A stretch of 35,983 nt of DNA from Eubacteriales bacterium (GCA_030531555.1 JAUNNI010000026.1:1-35983), one strand, 5' to 3'. Shown: positions 7,426-14,281, counted from the stretch's first letter. A program made the numbers and translations. Notes: generated from the sequence alone by a model not told the origin.

Positions 7426-8109
7426 ATGAAACTTTGTATAGATGATGCAAATGTGGAAGCAATTAAACGAATCTATGACTACTATCCGATCGATGGAGTT
7501 TCAACCAATCCATCCATTCTTGCAAAAACAGGTAGAAATCCATTTGATGTATTAAAAGAAATCCGTGAAATCATTGGAGAAGAAGGCGAACTGTTTGTAC
7601 AGGCAGTGGCAACCGATGTGGAAGGTATGGTTGCTGATGCCAGAAAAATCGTAGAAGTACTTGGAAAAACAACGATTGTGAAAATCCCATGTACACAGAA
7701 TGGCTTTAAAGCAATGAAAATCTGCCATGCAGAAGGAATTCGTCTTTTAGGAACTGCAATTTATACTCCAATGCAAGGATTCATTGCAACAAAATGTGGC
7801 TGTGAATATGTTGCACCTTATGTTAACCGTATTGACAATATGGGATATGATGGTGTTCAAGTTGCTAAAGATATCCATGACGCCATTTTAGGAAGCGGTT
7901 ATGAATACGGGGGACTTTTGGCAGCAAGCTTTAAAAATAGCCAGCAGGTCCTTGAGCTTACAAAATATGGAGTGAAAGCAGTAACTGTTGCTCCAGATAT
8001 TATCGAAGGCCTTGTAAAAAATGCTGCGATTGATGCCGCAATTGATCAATTCACAAAAGACTTTGAAAGCCTTGTCGGTGAAGGTGCAACAATGACCAGC
8101 TGTTTATAA
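7426..8109 (+). CDS. Fructose-6-phosphate aldolase-like transaldolase
   Basis: A 227-residue class I aldolase of the small transaldolase (FSA/TalC) family, a cytosolic TIM barrel. Lys86 in VKIP is the Schiff-base lysine. GVSTNPSI at 24-31, Gln59 and Tyr132 (YVAPYVNR) match E. coli FsaA, where Gln and Tyr at these places distinguish FSA from true transaldolases, which carry Glu and Phe. It may therefore cleave fructose 6-phosphate to dihydroxyacetone and glyceraldehyde 3-phosphate, or act as a transaldolase on a related sugar phosphate. Sulfofructose transaldolases belong to the same family, so the substrate stays open. An AAGGAGG site precedes ATG 7426. The gene has its own promoter and terminator and appears monocistronic. 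Confidence 0.85.
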   Translation: MKLCIDDANVEAIKRIYDYYPIDGVSTNPSILAKTGRNPFDVLKEIREIIGEEGELFVQAVATDVEGMVADARKIVEVLGKTTIVKIPCTQNGFKAMKICHAEGIRLLGTAIYTPMQGFIATKCGCEYVAPYVNRIDNMGYDGVQVAKDIHDAILGSGYEYGGLLAASFKNSQQVLELTKYGVKAVTVAPDIIEGLVKNAAIDAAIDQFTKDFESLVGEGATMTSCL

Positions 8110-8128
8110 ACAAAACCATGAGAAATAA

Positions 8129-8181
8129 AAAGCCCATTTCTATGTAACATCCCTTAAGATGCCATCAGAGAAATGGGCTTT
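8129..8181. terminator. Terminator after the aldolase gene
   Basis: Perfect 13-bp stem AAAGCCCATTTCT (8129-8141) / AGAAATGGGCTTT (8169-8181). It lies between convergent genes and can serve both. Confidence 0.85.
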
Positions 8182-8205
8182 CTGATTATATTTTAAAGTA
8201 TGTGT

Positions 8206-8379
8206 TTACTTAAAATTACCATGTGTCAACTGATTATGAATATCGTTGTAATACGTGATCATAAGAGGATCAATGAATGAACGCTCTTTATCAGATTTGT
8301 TATCTGCCATTAAATCAAGAACAGCTAAAACAAATAAAACGACAGCTACTAAAGCAATTGCAGAAATATAATATATCAT
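8206..8379 (-). CDS. 57-residue single-span membrane protein
   Basis: This short frame encodes MIYYISAIALVAVV...: one N-terminal membrane helix (about 3-24), then a charged tail with SDKERSF and a C-terminus rich in His, Asn and Tyr. It is supported by a full ribosome binding site (GGAGGT, 6 nt before ATG 8379) and by an excellent promoter (TTGACA, 17 nt, TATATT), immediately downstream of which lies a CsoR/RcnR-type operator. Its terminator is shared with the aldolase gene. No family was recognised. The operator suggests a role in a response to copper, another metal, persulfide or formaldehyde, the ligands known for DUF156 repressors; which one cannot be told. The overlapping plus-strand frame at 8277-8612 has no such signals. 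Confidence 0.75.
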   Translation of the reverse strand: MIYYISAIALVAVVLFVLAVLDLMADNKSDKERSFIDPLMITYYNDIHNQLTHGNFK

Positions 8380-8401
8380 TGTGTACCTCCTTTATTGTTT
8401 T

Positions 8402-8424
8402 GTACCTATACCCCCTATGGGTAC
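8402..8424. promoter_or_regulatory. CsoR/DUF156-type operator
   Basis: TACCCCCTATGGGTA (8409-8423) is an inverted repeat of TACCC/GGGTA over a C/G-rich core, and GTACC/GGTAC (8402-8406/8420-8424) form outer arms. This resembles operators of the CsoR, RcnR, CstR and FrmR repressors. It covers the expected transcription start of the 57-residue protein gene. No repressor gene of this family is in the window. Confidence 0.6.
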
Positions 8425-8428
8425 TTTT

Positions 8429-8457
8429 AATATACTCGAGTTTTCTTTCTCTGTCAA
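8429..8457 (-). promoter_or_regulatory. Promoter of the 57-residue membrane protein gene
   Basis: Minus strand TTGACA (8457-8452), 17-nt spacer, TATATT (8434-8429); close to consensus. Confidence 0.8.
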
Positions 8458-8643
8458 TGGGATTCTTTAAAACATTTTCTAAAAAAGAAAAACATCTTCC
8501 TGCAAGTTTTCAAATATTTAACATACTTATAAAAAGAAGTATTTTTTATAAAATTAACATTTACCTCATAATATTTGTAACAATTTCGATGATATTTCAA
8601 CAAATTTTCTAAAATTTAGTTTTAATTTTTGGAAGTTCTATCA
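8458..8643. other. Gene-free AT-rich spacer
   Basis: Between the two divergent promoters only AT-rich DNA is seen. It has one weak hairpin (ATACTT/AAGTAT, 8523-8542) followed by T residues. No supported reading frame with a ribosome binding site is present. Confidence 0.5.
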
Positions 8644-8671
8644 TTGAATTAAAAACCACAAGTGTTATAAT
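8644..8671 (+). promoter_or_regulatory. Promoter of the antiporter gene
   Basis: TTGAAT (8644-8649), 16-nt spacer, TATAAT (8666-8671), about 40 bp before the start codon. Confidence 0.65.
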
Positions 8672-8712
8672 TACGTCTGTTAAAAAAAAATTAAGTAACG
8701 AGGTGGAAAGAA

Positions 8713-9891
8713 ATGGAAGATTATACATTCTTACTACTGATTGCAATTATTTTGCTCTCAACAAAACTTTTTGGTGTCCTCAGTGCCAAAGTTCATTTGC
8801 CACAGGTAGCTGGTGCTCTTTTAGCAGGTATCCTTCTTGGACCAACAGGACTCAACGTGCTCCATAGTACCGACTTTTTGGCAAAAACAGCTGAACTTGG
8901 TGTTATCATCCTTATGTTCACAGCTGGTATCGATACAGATTTGGAAGAATTAAAAGAAACTGGTTTAAAAGCTTGTCTGATCGCTGTCATGGGTGTGTTC
9001 GTCCCATTATTCCTTTGCGGGGGATTATACTTTGTTTTCTTCAAAGGTAGCTTTACAGCCTATGATGTATTAAAAGCAGCTTTTGTAGGCTCCATTTTCT
9101 CTGCTACTTCCGTAGGTATCACAGTGGAAACTCTTAATGAGATGGGAAAACTAAAAACCAAAACTGGTACCACACTATTAAGTGCTGCTTTAATTGATGA
9201 TATCATCGGCATCATTGTGCTTTCTGTTTTAAGCGGATTTAGCACAGGGGATTCCAAAGTATTGGTAGTCCTTTTAAAAATTGCATTATTCTTCGTTTTT
9301 GTATGTGCCATGGCTTTTGTATTCCATAAAGTATTCGTCATGATTTCCAAAGAACATTGGCACAGCAGACGAGTAGCTGTATGGGCATTTGCTTTCTGTC
9401 TGATCATGGCTTATTGTGCGGAAGAATTATTCGGTGTAGCTGATATCACCGGAGCATATTTCGCTGGATTAACCCTTTGTAATATCGCAAAATCCAGAGA
9501 ATATATCGCAAAGAAGATGACTGTAACATCTTATATGATTTTCGTTCCAGTATTCTTTGCCAGTGTCGGAATGAAAACAAATCTTAGAACCATGAATTCT
9601 CATATTCTTATATTTGCTTTATTCCTTGTGATTGCCGCAGTCATTTCTAAGATTATCGGTTGTGGATTGGCAGCAAAAATCTGTAAATTCCCAGGCAACC
9701 AATCTTTAGTTATCGGTATTGGTATGGTTGCCCGAAGCGAAGTAGCCCTCATGGTAGCACAAAAAGGTATGGATGTTGGTATGGTTGACGAATCCATTTT
9801 ACCTGCAATCATCCTTACAGTTATTGCATCTGCATTAATTACACCAATTTTATTAAAATTCAGTATTTCAAAAGGCGGAAGTCTTGAATAA
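8713..9891 (+). CDS. CPA2-family cation/proton antiporter
   Basis: A 392-residue membrane protein with about 12-13 predicted helices, of the monovalent cation:proton antiporter-2 type (NapA/KefB-like Na(+)/H(+) exchanger domain). Family signatures include LPQVAGALLAGILLGPTG near the N-terminus, the GVIILMFTAGIDTD helix end, and the SAALIDDIIGIIVLS helix with its paired aspartates, which in NapA-like proteins form the ion site. It stops after the transport domain and has no C-terminal RCK/TrkA-N domain, unlike full KefB/KefC, so it is probably not a glutathione-gated potassium channel. The likely role is exchange of Na(+) or K(+) for protons in pH and salt homeostasis. GAGGTGG precedes the ATG, and the gene ends at a strong terminator. 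Confidence 0.88.
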   Translation: MEDYTFLLLIAIILLSTKLFGVLSAKVHLPQVAGALLAGILLGPTGLNVLHSTDFLAKTAELGVIILMFTAGIDTDLEELKETGLKACLIAVMGVFVPLFLCGGLYFVFFKGSFTAYDVLKAAFVGSIFSATSVGITVETLNEMGKLKTKTGTTLLSAALIDDIIGIIVLSVLSGFSTGDSKVLVVLLKIALFFVFVCAMAFVFHKVFVMISKEHWHSRRVAVWAFAFCLIMAYCAEELFGVADITGAYFAGLTLCNIAKSREYIAKKMTVTSYMIFVPVFFASVGMKTNLRTMNSHILIFALFLVIAAVISKIIGCGLAAKICKFPGNQSLVIGIGMVARSEVALMVAQKGMDVGMVDESILPAIILTVIASALITPILLKFSISKGGSLE

Positions 9892-9903
9892 AGCCGAAAT
9901 AAT

Positions 9904-9944
9904 AAAGGGGTAATCGCACATTGCTTTGTTGCGATTACCCCTTT
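9904..9944. terminator. Bidirectional terminator
   Basis: Perfect 15-bp stem AAAGGGGTAATCGCA (9904-9918) / TGCGATTACCCCTTT (9930-9944) between the antiporter gene and the convergent four-gene operon. Confidence 0.9.
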
Positions 9945-9960
9945 AAATCGTTATATAACA

Positions 9961-10500
9961 TTAAACTCTATTTTTCTTTTTCACATACACATTCAGAATG
10001 CCACCAAATACGATAATTGCAAGAGCGATATAAATTACTTTTTTCGCCTGCTCCTGTGGAAGATTACTTTTTGCATCGATGGAATCGGCAAAGAAGGTTA
10101 ACTGATATTCAATCTCATGAGGTGTTCCCATGGCTGTGGTATCAGCAATAATTGTCATTGGCTCATCCATGGCAGTAATAGGAATCTCAAAGGTAGAATT
10201 CATTTCACCATCTTCTAAATTATCATATCGAACATCATCAATAATCATATAATCATAGTTAGAACTGCTCCATATGAGTTGTGCGTATGCTTTTTTATCT
10301 TTTACTATCATAAGTGTAGGAGTATTTACTGTCGCTTTGCCACTGCCTCCTACCAACTCTACATCAATGGCATATTCGCCATCTTTTATATCTACATTCA
10401 AAGGTTCCGCTGCCTTTACATCATAGGAAGAAACCATAAAACTAAAAAGAAAAGCAGCACATAATGCGACGTAGATCATAGGACTATGTTTCTTTCTCAT
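9961..10500 (-). CDS. Membrane-anchored NEAT-like surface protein
   Basis: The 179-residue precursor has a signal peptide (1-30, likely cut after VKA30), an extracellular beta-rich domain (about 35-140), a C-terminal membrane helix (155-173) and a KKKNR anchor. The domain begins DGEYAIDVEL and contains KDKKAYAQLIWSSSNYDYM and a final PHEIEYQLTF strand. This arrangement recalls NEAT (near iron transporter) domains that bind haem, but the match is distant and the tyrosine spacing is not the classical YxxxY, so haem binding is a hypothesis. It is the last gene of an operon with an ABC-2 transporter and a corrin methyltransferase, supporting a role with tetrapyrroles or metals at the surface. The gap to the permease gene is 19 nt. 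Confidence 0.6.
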   Translation of the reverse strand: MRKKHSPMIYVALCAAFLFSFMVSSYDVKAAEPLNVDIKDGEYAIDVELVGGSGKATVNTPTLMIVKDKKAYAQLIWSSSNYDYMIIDDVRYDNLEDGEMNSTFEIPITAMDEPMTIIADTTAMGTPHEIEYQLTFFADSIDAKSNLPQEQAKKVIYIALAIIVFGGILNVYVKKKNRV

Positions 10501-10519
10501 ATTAACCTCTGCCCATTTT

Positions 10520-11251
10520 CTATAAATTTTTCTTTTTATATATAAAGATCATAGCAATGCCACTGAGTACCACAAGGTATGCCAATAAGATTCCGATTCC
10601 AGACCACATCACTGGTTCATGTGTGGCAATCGCGCGAATCATGCCACTTGCCTGTGACAATGGAAGAATCCCAACGAACTCTCGAACACCATGAGGCATC
10701 TTGGCATTGGAGAAAAAGGTATTACACAGGTAAGACATCGGCATGATAAAATAGTTTGAAAACCTTGGAACATCAGCATGATTCTTTGCGATAAAAGAAA
10801 CAACAACACCTAAAGCACCGAATACGGCACCATTTAAAAACATAATCAGGAAAGACCAGCCATTGAAGATAAGGTCTTTTGCGATTGGCAAAGTAAGGAC
10901 AAGGATAACACCTCCAGAAAACAAACCACGTAAGCTTCCGGCAATAATCTGTCCCGCAATAAATTGCCATAAAGGAGTGGGTGAAACCATAACCTGATCA
11001 AACGCTTTTTCATATAATCTTTGAACATTAAGACTCTGTGCGATGGAGCTGAAACTACCATTCATCGTAGACAAGGCAACCACACCTGGAATCAGGAAAT
11101 TCAAATATGGCTGTCCATGGCTCATGGTTTGTATTCCCATTCCAAATACGATAAGGTACATCAATGGTGCAATCATCGCAGCCAACGTAATTTTGTAGAA
11201 GTCCCTACGAAACTCTACCCATTTTTCCCATAATACTGCTACTATTCCCAT
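10520..11251 (-). CDS. ABC-2 type transporter permease
   Basis: A 243-residue integral membrane protein with about six predicted helices, of the ABC-2 permease family, whose members usually export drugs, lipids, polysaccharides or haem-related compounds. Typical segments are the cytoplasmic N-terminal helix before the first span, LNFLIPGVVALSTMNGSFSS, and the late FFSNAKMPHGVREFVGILPLS loop, the ABC-2 signature region. Its start codon overlaps the ATPase stop codon by one base (TAATG), so translation is probably coupled and the two subunits are likely made in equal amounts. The exported substrate is not evident. The operon also encodes a corrin-ring methyltransferase and a NEAT-like surface protein, so a tetrapyrrole or metal-related cargo is possible. 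Confidence 0.88.
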   Translation of the reverse strand: MGIVAVLWEKWVEFRRDFYKITLAAMIAPLMYLIVFGMGIQTMSHGQPYLNFLIPGVVALSTMNGSFSSIAQSLNVQRLYEKAFDQVMVSPTPLWQFIAGQIIAGSLRGLFSGGVILVLTLPIAKDLIFNGWSFLIMFLNGAVFGALGVVVSFIAKNHADVPRFSNYFIMPMSYLCNTFFSNAKMPHGVREFVGILPLSQASGMIRAIATHEPVMWSGIGILLAYLVVLSGIAMIFIYKKKNL

Positions 11252-12120
11252 TATTTTCTTCTTCCATTTCCAATCTTTTTGTTTTCCGCTTGCATCGTCT
11301 GGATGAAAACATCCTCCAAAGTGGTATCTCGTAAAGTACGGAGGGTAGTATCCTGACCGATCTTCGATAGATGATCGATGGCTGCTTCTTTTGTTGTAAA
11401 GAAGGAGCTGACAATATCATCTTTGATCATCTCATCAACCGCATAAGGACCGAGGTTCTGGATATAACCATCCGGTGTATTAAGATCAACCAGTTTTCCC
11501 TTATTCATGAAAGCAACACGATCACACAGAGCCTGTGCTTCTTCCATATAATGAGTTGTGAGAACAATTGTAAGTTCTTTGCTGTTCAATTTGCGAAGCA
11601 TATTCCACATCTGTCTGCGGGAAAGCGCATCCATACCAGCAGTTGGCTCATCAAGGAGTATGATTTCTGGATCAGTCAATAAAGCACGACAAACCATCAA
11701 TTTTCTTTTCATGCCACCAGAAAGTCTTCTGACTTTTCTCTTGCGAAATTCGATAAGATCAGCAAACTCCAAAAGTTCTTCTGTCTTCTCTTTAATCTGC
11801 TTAAAAGACATATGATAAAGAAGTCCCTGATATTGCATTACTTCAATCATATTCATATCCTGACGCATGGAATATTCCTGTGTAATCACAGAAATTTTGC
11901 GCTTCAGATCCTGACGATGTCTGGTAAGCTCCTGTCCGTCAATCCTCACTTGTCCGGAAGTTGGCAATAAGAGCGTTGATATCATACCAATAGAAGTAGT
12001 TTTTCCCGCACCATTTGGCCCTAAAAGACCAAAAAACTCGCCAGTATTAATTGTTAGATTGATATCATCAACCGCAGTAAATGAATCAAACTTTTTTGTC
12101 AAATGATCTAATTCTATCAT
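11251..12120 (-). CDS. ABC transporter ATP-binding protein (ABC-2 exporter type)
   Basis: A 289-residue ATPase subunit pairing with the permease encoded directly after it. Walker A is GPNGAGKT (34-41), the signature LSGGMKRK (132-139) and Walker B IILLDEP (152-158), followed by TTHYMEEA with the switch histidine. The LSGGMKRK form and the C-terminal extension of about 70 residues after the nucleotide-binding domain are typical of CcmA/DrrA-like ATPases of ABC-2 exporters. It starts 5 nt after the methyltransferase stop codon, with an AAGGA site overlapping the end of that gene, so it is co-transcribed with it. Confidence 0.92.
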   Translation of the reverse strand: MIELDHLTKKFDSFTAVDDINLTINTGEFFGLLGPNGAGKTTSIGMISTLLLPTSGQVRIDGQELTRHRQDLKRKISVITQEYSMRQDMNMIEVMQYQGLLYHMSFKQIKEKTEELLEFADLIEFRKRKVRRLSGGMKRKLMVCRALLTDPEIILLDEPTAGMDALSRRQMWNMLRKLNSKELTIVLTTHYMEEAQALCDRVAFMNKGKLVDLNTPDGYIQNLGPYAVDEMIKDDIVSSFFTTKEAAIDHLSKIGQDTTLRTLRDTTLEDVFIQTMQAENKKIGNGRRK

Positions 12121-12125
12121 GGTGA

Positions 12126-12803
12126 TTATTCCTTAATGGTTACGATGGTATAATAGCTTGCTTTATCTGGAAATTCATCCAGAGAATGATAAATTCTTTC
12201 TTCCGGCATGCCACAGTTTTCAATCATGGCAGCTTTGGAATCTTTCTCAACTAAAATTTCTTTTACTACTCCAAATTTGCTGGCAGCCTTCATAAGAATC
12301 TTAGTGCCAGACAGCTCAAGAGATTCTTCGATTTGATAAGAAGCAGGAATGACGTGAAGCTGCTGATCACGGTCTACTAAAGAATCTCCTAATTTGGCAG
12401 AAACTGCACAGAAAGATGGAACACCACTGATAATTTCTGTATCAAAACCATCACTTTTTACGATACGATGGATGTAAATATAAGTTGAATAGATAGTTGG
12501 ATCTCCCAAAGTAAGAAGAGCAACGTCTTTTCCTTCTTTTAAAAGAGCTTCTATTTTTTCTGCTGCAGCTTTATATCCATTTTCTAAAATTGTTTTATCC
12601 TTTGTCATTGGTGTAGTTACAAGTAACTGTTCCTTATCTGCAATCTCCGGACATGCGCCAAGGGCAATTTTATAAGCAACGCTTTCTTCTGGATTTTCAC
12701 CAGGAATAGCGATAACGTCACATTCTTTCATTAAACGAACTGCTTTTAACGTAACTAATTCAGAATCTCCAGGTCCTACTCCCAGACCATATAATTTTGC
12801 CAT
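12126..12803 (-). CDS. cbiL: Precorrin-2 / cobalt-factor II C20-methyltransferase
   Basis: A 225-residue SAM-dependent tetrapyrrole methylase. It has the N-terminal GLGVGPGDSELVTLKA glycine motif, the central LTLGDPTIYSTY segment and GVPSFCAVSA, which mark the CbiL/CobI branch. This branch adds the C20 methyl group of the corrin ring during cobalamin synthesis. In a strict anaerobe the expected substrate is cobalt-factor II. No other cobalamin gene is in the window; instead it heads an operon with an ABC-2 exporter and a NEAT-like surface protein, which is unusual. An AGGAAGG site precedes ATG 12803. No cobalamin riboswitch is visible in the 115 bp upstream. The molecular call is firm, but the reason for the operon is open. 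Confidence 0.85.
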   Translation of the reverse strand: MAKLYGLGVGPGDSELVTLKAVRLMKECDVIAIPGENPEESVAYKIALGACPEIADKEQLLVTTPMTKDKTILENGYKAAAEKIEALLKEGKDVALLTLGDPTIYSTYIYIHRIVKSDGFDTEIISGVPSFCAVSAKLGDSLVDRDQQLHVIPASYQIEESLELSGTKILMKAASKFGVVKEILVEKDSKAAMIENCGMPEERIYHSLDEFPDKASYYTIVTIKE

Positions 12804-12918
12804 ATTTTTTTCCTTCCTAAAAGATATATTTAAACAACTATATATGATTATATAAGAAAAAAGTCCTCTGGTATATTAAAGATTATTAATTTTAATCTTA
12901 ATATTTATTAAGGTTCTT

Positions 12919-13281
12919 CTATACAATATATTGTCCAGCGAGAACTGCCATAACACCAAGCACTACACTGATGATGATATATGTTATTGCCGTAAAATAA
13001 TTTCCTTGGTTCATCAGACCCGTAGACTCAAAAGCGAAAGTAGAAAATGTAGTAAATCCTCCACAGATTCCTACTTTCAACATCAATTCGATATTTGTGT
13101 TCGTGATTTTTCCTTTGGTAACAAAGGTTGCAAAAAGACTAATCAAAAATGCTCCTACCACATTAATTATTAAAGTTTTAATTGGAAAACCATTTTCCAT
13201 CTTATATGGTAATAAACCAATTAAATATCGACAGACACATCCAATAAATCCACCGATCCCAACAAATAAACATTGAATCAT
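12919..13281 (-). CDS. crcB: Fluoride ion channel CrcB/Fluc
   Basis: A 120-residue membrane protein with four helices that works as a dual-topology dimer and lets fluoride leave the cell. Family marks are GGFIGCVCRYL at the N-terminus, the conserved Asn in LIINVVGAFL (about 40) and the pore motif GGFTTFSTFAFE at 74-85 with the Phe-box phenylalanines and the Thr/Ser polar track. Only one crcB is present here; some Firmicutes carry two adjacent copies that form a heterodimer. A fluoride riboswitch with its terminator lies upstream (13406-13492), about 125 nt before the ATG, so expression is expected to rise with fluoride. The ribosome binding site AAAGGA precedes ATG 13281. Confidence 0.93.
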   Translation of the reverse strand: MIQCLFVGIGGFIGCVCRYLIGLLPYKMENGFPIKTLIINVVGAFLISLFATFVTKGKITNTNIELMLKVGICGGFTTFSTFAFESTGLMNQGNYFTAITYIIISVVLGVMAVLAGQYIV

Positions 13282-13405
13282 ATTTCTTTTCCTTTCTGTA
13301 TTATATTCATTCTAGGATATCTTTCCCATTTCAGAACAAAGAGAGCTAATACTCTTTGCCCGCCGAGCGCAGTCACTTTTAGCGACAAATTGCCTATAAT
13401 ACAAC

Positions 13406-13492
13406 AAAAAAAGACTTCTGCACTTACATGTACAGAAGTCATTAGCATTTCAGCGGTTTAGGCGATATACCATGGGAGATCTCCATTCCCGT
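13406..13492 (-). ncRNA. Fluoride (crcB motif) riboswitch with terminator
   Basis: On the minus strand the RNA starts with GGGAATGGAGATCTCCC (13490-13474), close to the crcB-motif P1 consensus GGnGAUGGnGUUCnCC. Further on come AAACCGC, GAAAT, GC and then AATGACTTCTG, as in the second helix and the pseudoknot strand of known fluoride aptamers. The GACTTCTG strand is also the 5' arm of a terminator hairpin (13440-13413) followed by seven T (13412-13406). This gives the classic choice between aptamer pseudoknot and terminator. A segment of about 12 nt between P1 and the AAAC joint is extra compared with the consensus. The position before crcB supports the call. Confidence 0.75.
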
Positions 13493-13497
13493 CAATT

Positions 13498-13526
13498 AGT
13501 ATATCGATACAGGATTTTTTTGTCAA
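13498..13526 (-). promoter_or_regulatory. crcB promoter
   Basis: Minus strand TTGACA (13526-13521), 17-nt spacer, TATACT (13503-13498). The start would be near 13491, right at the first base pairs of the riboswitch. Confidence 0.85.
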
Positions 13527-13539
13527 GATTATCCTCTTT

Positions 13540-13794
13540 CTAATATTCTCTTAAAATAATTTCTGTAATCCCCGGATTATCTCCACCGACAATTCTTTTC
13601 ACATTAGGAAATAATTCTGGAAGAATATCTCTGTAAATTGCTCGCTGAATACTATTTCCACGATTAAAACCATGAATAATACGGATACGATAGGTTCCAA
13701 CAGGAGCTTTCTTAATCTGCTGTTCTATTTTACGAATGGCGTCGTCTACATACATGCCATGAAGATCCATCTCGATGATTGGGCTATTTATCAT
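13540..13794 (-). CDS. Small stand-alone Smr-domain protein
   Basis: An 84-residue protein that is essentially one Smr (small MutS-related) domain, the C-terminal unit of MutS2. It shows the DLHG motif at 10-13 and the HGxxxG motif HGFNRG at 41-46, both needed in Smr nucleases. Stand-alone Smr proteins bind or cut nucleic acid, and some act in rescue of collided ribosomes or in DNA nicking; the role here is not known. The start ATG 13794 was chosen because AGAAAGG lies 8 nt upstream. The frame could begin 10 codons earlier at 13824, but no ribosome binding site is seen there. A close-to-consensus promoter lies at 13854-13882. Confidence 0.82.
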   Translation of the reverse strand: MINSPIIEMDLHGMYVDDAIRKIEQQIKKAPVGTYRIRIIHGFNRGNSIQRAIYRDILPELFPNVKRIVGGDNPGITEIILREY

Positions 13795-13853
13795 TTTTTC
13801 AACCTTTCTTTTATCTATAATCATTTTTTATTCATTTCAATCTTTATTCTATT

Positions 13854-13882
13854 ATTATAGGAACATCATAATCTATAGTCAA
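13854..13882 (-). promoter_or_regulatory. Promoter of the Smr gene
   Basis: Minus strand TTGACT (13882-13877), 17-nt spacer, TATAAT (13859-13854). Confidence 0.75.
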
Positions 13883-14044
13883 ATAGATATGTAAATTTAT
13901 ACATTTTTCTGATAAATGAATATTCTTTGATTTTTTCCTTCTAATTCTACATTATGTAAAGTGTATTACAGATTTTTTACAAATAAAATGAAATATTCAA
14001 CAAATGCCAATTCATTTTCCATATATTTTTGGATGTTTTATCAA

Positions 14045-14073
14045 TTTACAAAACGTGATATATATCATATAAT
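14045..14073 (+). promoter_or_regulatory. Promoter of the candidate small RNA
   Basis: TTTACA (14045-14050), 17-nt spacer, TATAAT (14068-14073). No protein gene follows on this strand before the terminator at 14192. Confidence 0.7.
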
Positions 14074-14080
14074 CTAAAAC

Positions 14081-14230
14081 GTAGATAGCTAATATCTGTT
14101 TTTTCAAAGTATTTATATGTAACCGAATGATCATTCCCCCTCCTCAAACATATGATCATTCATAAATACTTTACATATTTTCCCCCTTAAGAAATCTGAC
14201 TGCCGTAACGGTTCGTGGTCAGATTTTTTG
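14081..14230 (+). ncRNA. Candidate small RNA with C-rich loop (unrecognised family)
   Basis: A transcript of about 150 nt is bounded by a consensus promoter and a strong terminator and contains no convincing reading frame. Its core is a long hairpin. Outer arms AAAGTATTTAT (14106-14116) and ATAAATACTTT (14162-14172) pair over 11 bp. Inner arms GAATGATCAT (14125-14134) and ATGATCATTC (14152-14161) pair over 10 bp. An 8-nt bulge lies on the 5' side. The loop (14135-14151) reads TCCCCCTCCTCAAACAT and is complementary to Shine-Dalgarno sequences. A second C run, TTTTCCCCCTTAAG, lies unpaired at about 14178-14191 before the terminator. C-rich exposed motifs are typical of Gram-positive regulatory RNAs such as RsaE/RoxS, but no known family is recognised here. 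A small 5' hairpin (14083-14097) is also possible. Confidence 0.65.
14192..14230 (+). terminator. Terminator of the candidate small RNA
   Basis: Stem AAATCTGAC (14192-14200) / GTCAGATTT (14218-14226) followed by T residues. A CCGTAACGG palindrome sits in the loop. Confidence 0.8.
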
Positions 14231-14249
14231 TTTTTAAATGATAAAAATT

Positions 14250-14281
14250 AAAGAGCAGATTCTTTGATAAATCTGCTCTTT
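14250..14281 (-). terminator. Terminator of the TetR gene
   Basis: 12-bp stem AAAGAGCAGATT (14250-14261) / AATCTGCTCTTT (14270-14281). On the minus strand it is followed by AATTTTTAT. Confidence 0.75.

Noticed and set aside
3866-8109. A sulfoquinovose (sulfo-TAL) degradation cluster, from a YihS-type isomerase and an FSA-type aldolase lying close together
   Set aside because: The two genes are separated by unrelated genes and lie on opposite strands. No sulfoquinovosidase, sulfolactaldehyde enzyme or matching transporter is nearby.
8277-8612. Plus-strand 111-residue reading frame
   Set aside because: It covers the promoter, operator and coding region of the better supported minus-strand 57-residue gene and has no ribosome binding site.
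12804-12918. Cobalamin riboswitch before the corrin methyltransferase gene
   Set aside because: The gap is only 115 bp and lacks the conserved B12-box; only a short AT-rich hairpin is present.
14129-14167. Short reading frame (MIIPPPQTYDHS) within the candidate small RNA
   Set aside because: It has no ribosome binding site and lies entirely in the stem-loop; the RNA structure explains the sequence better.
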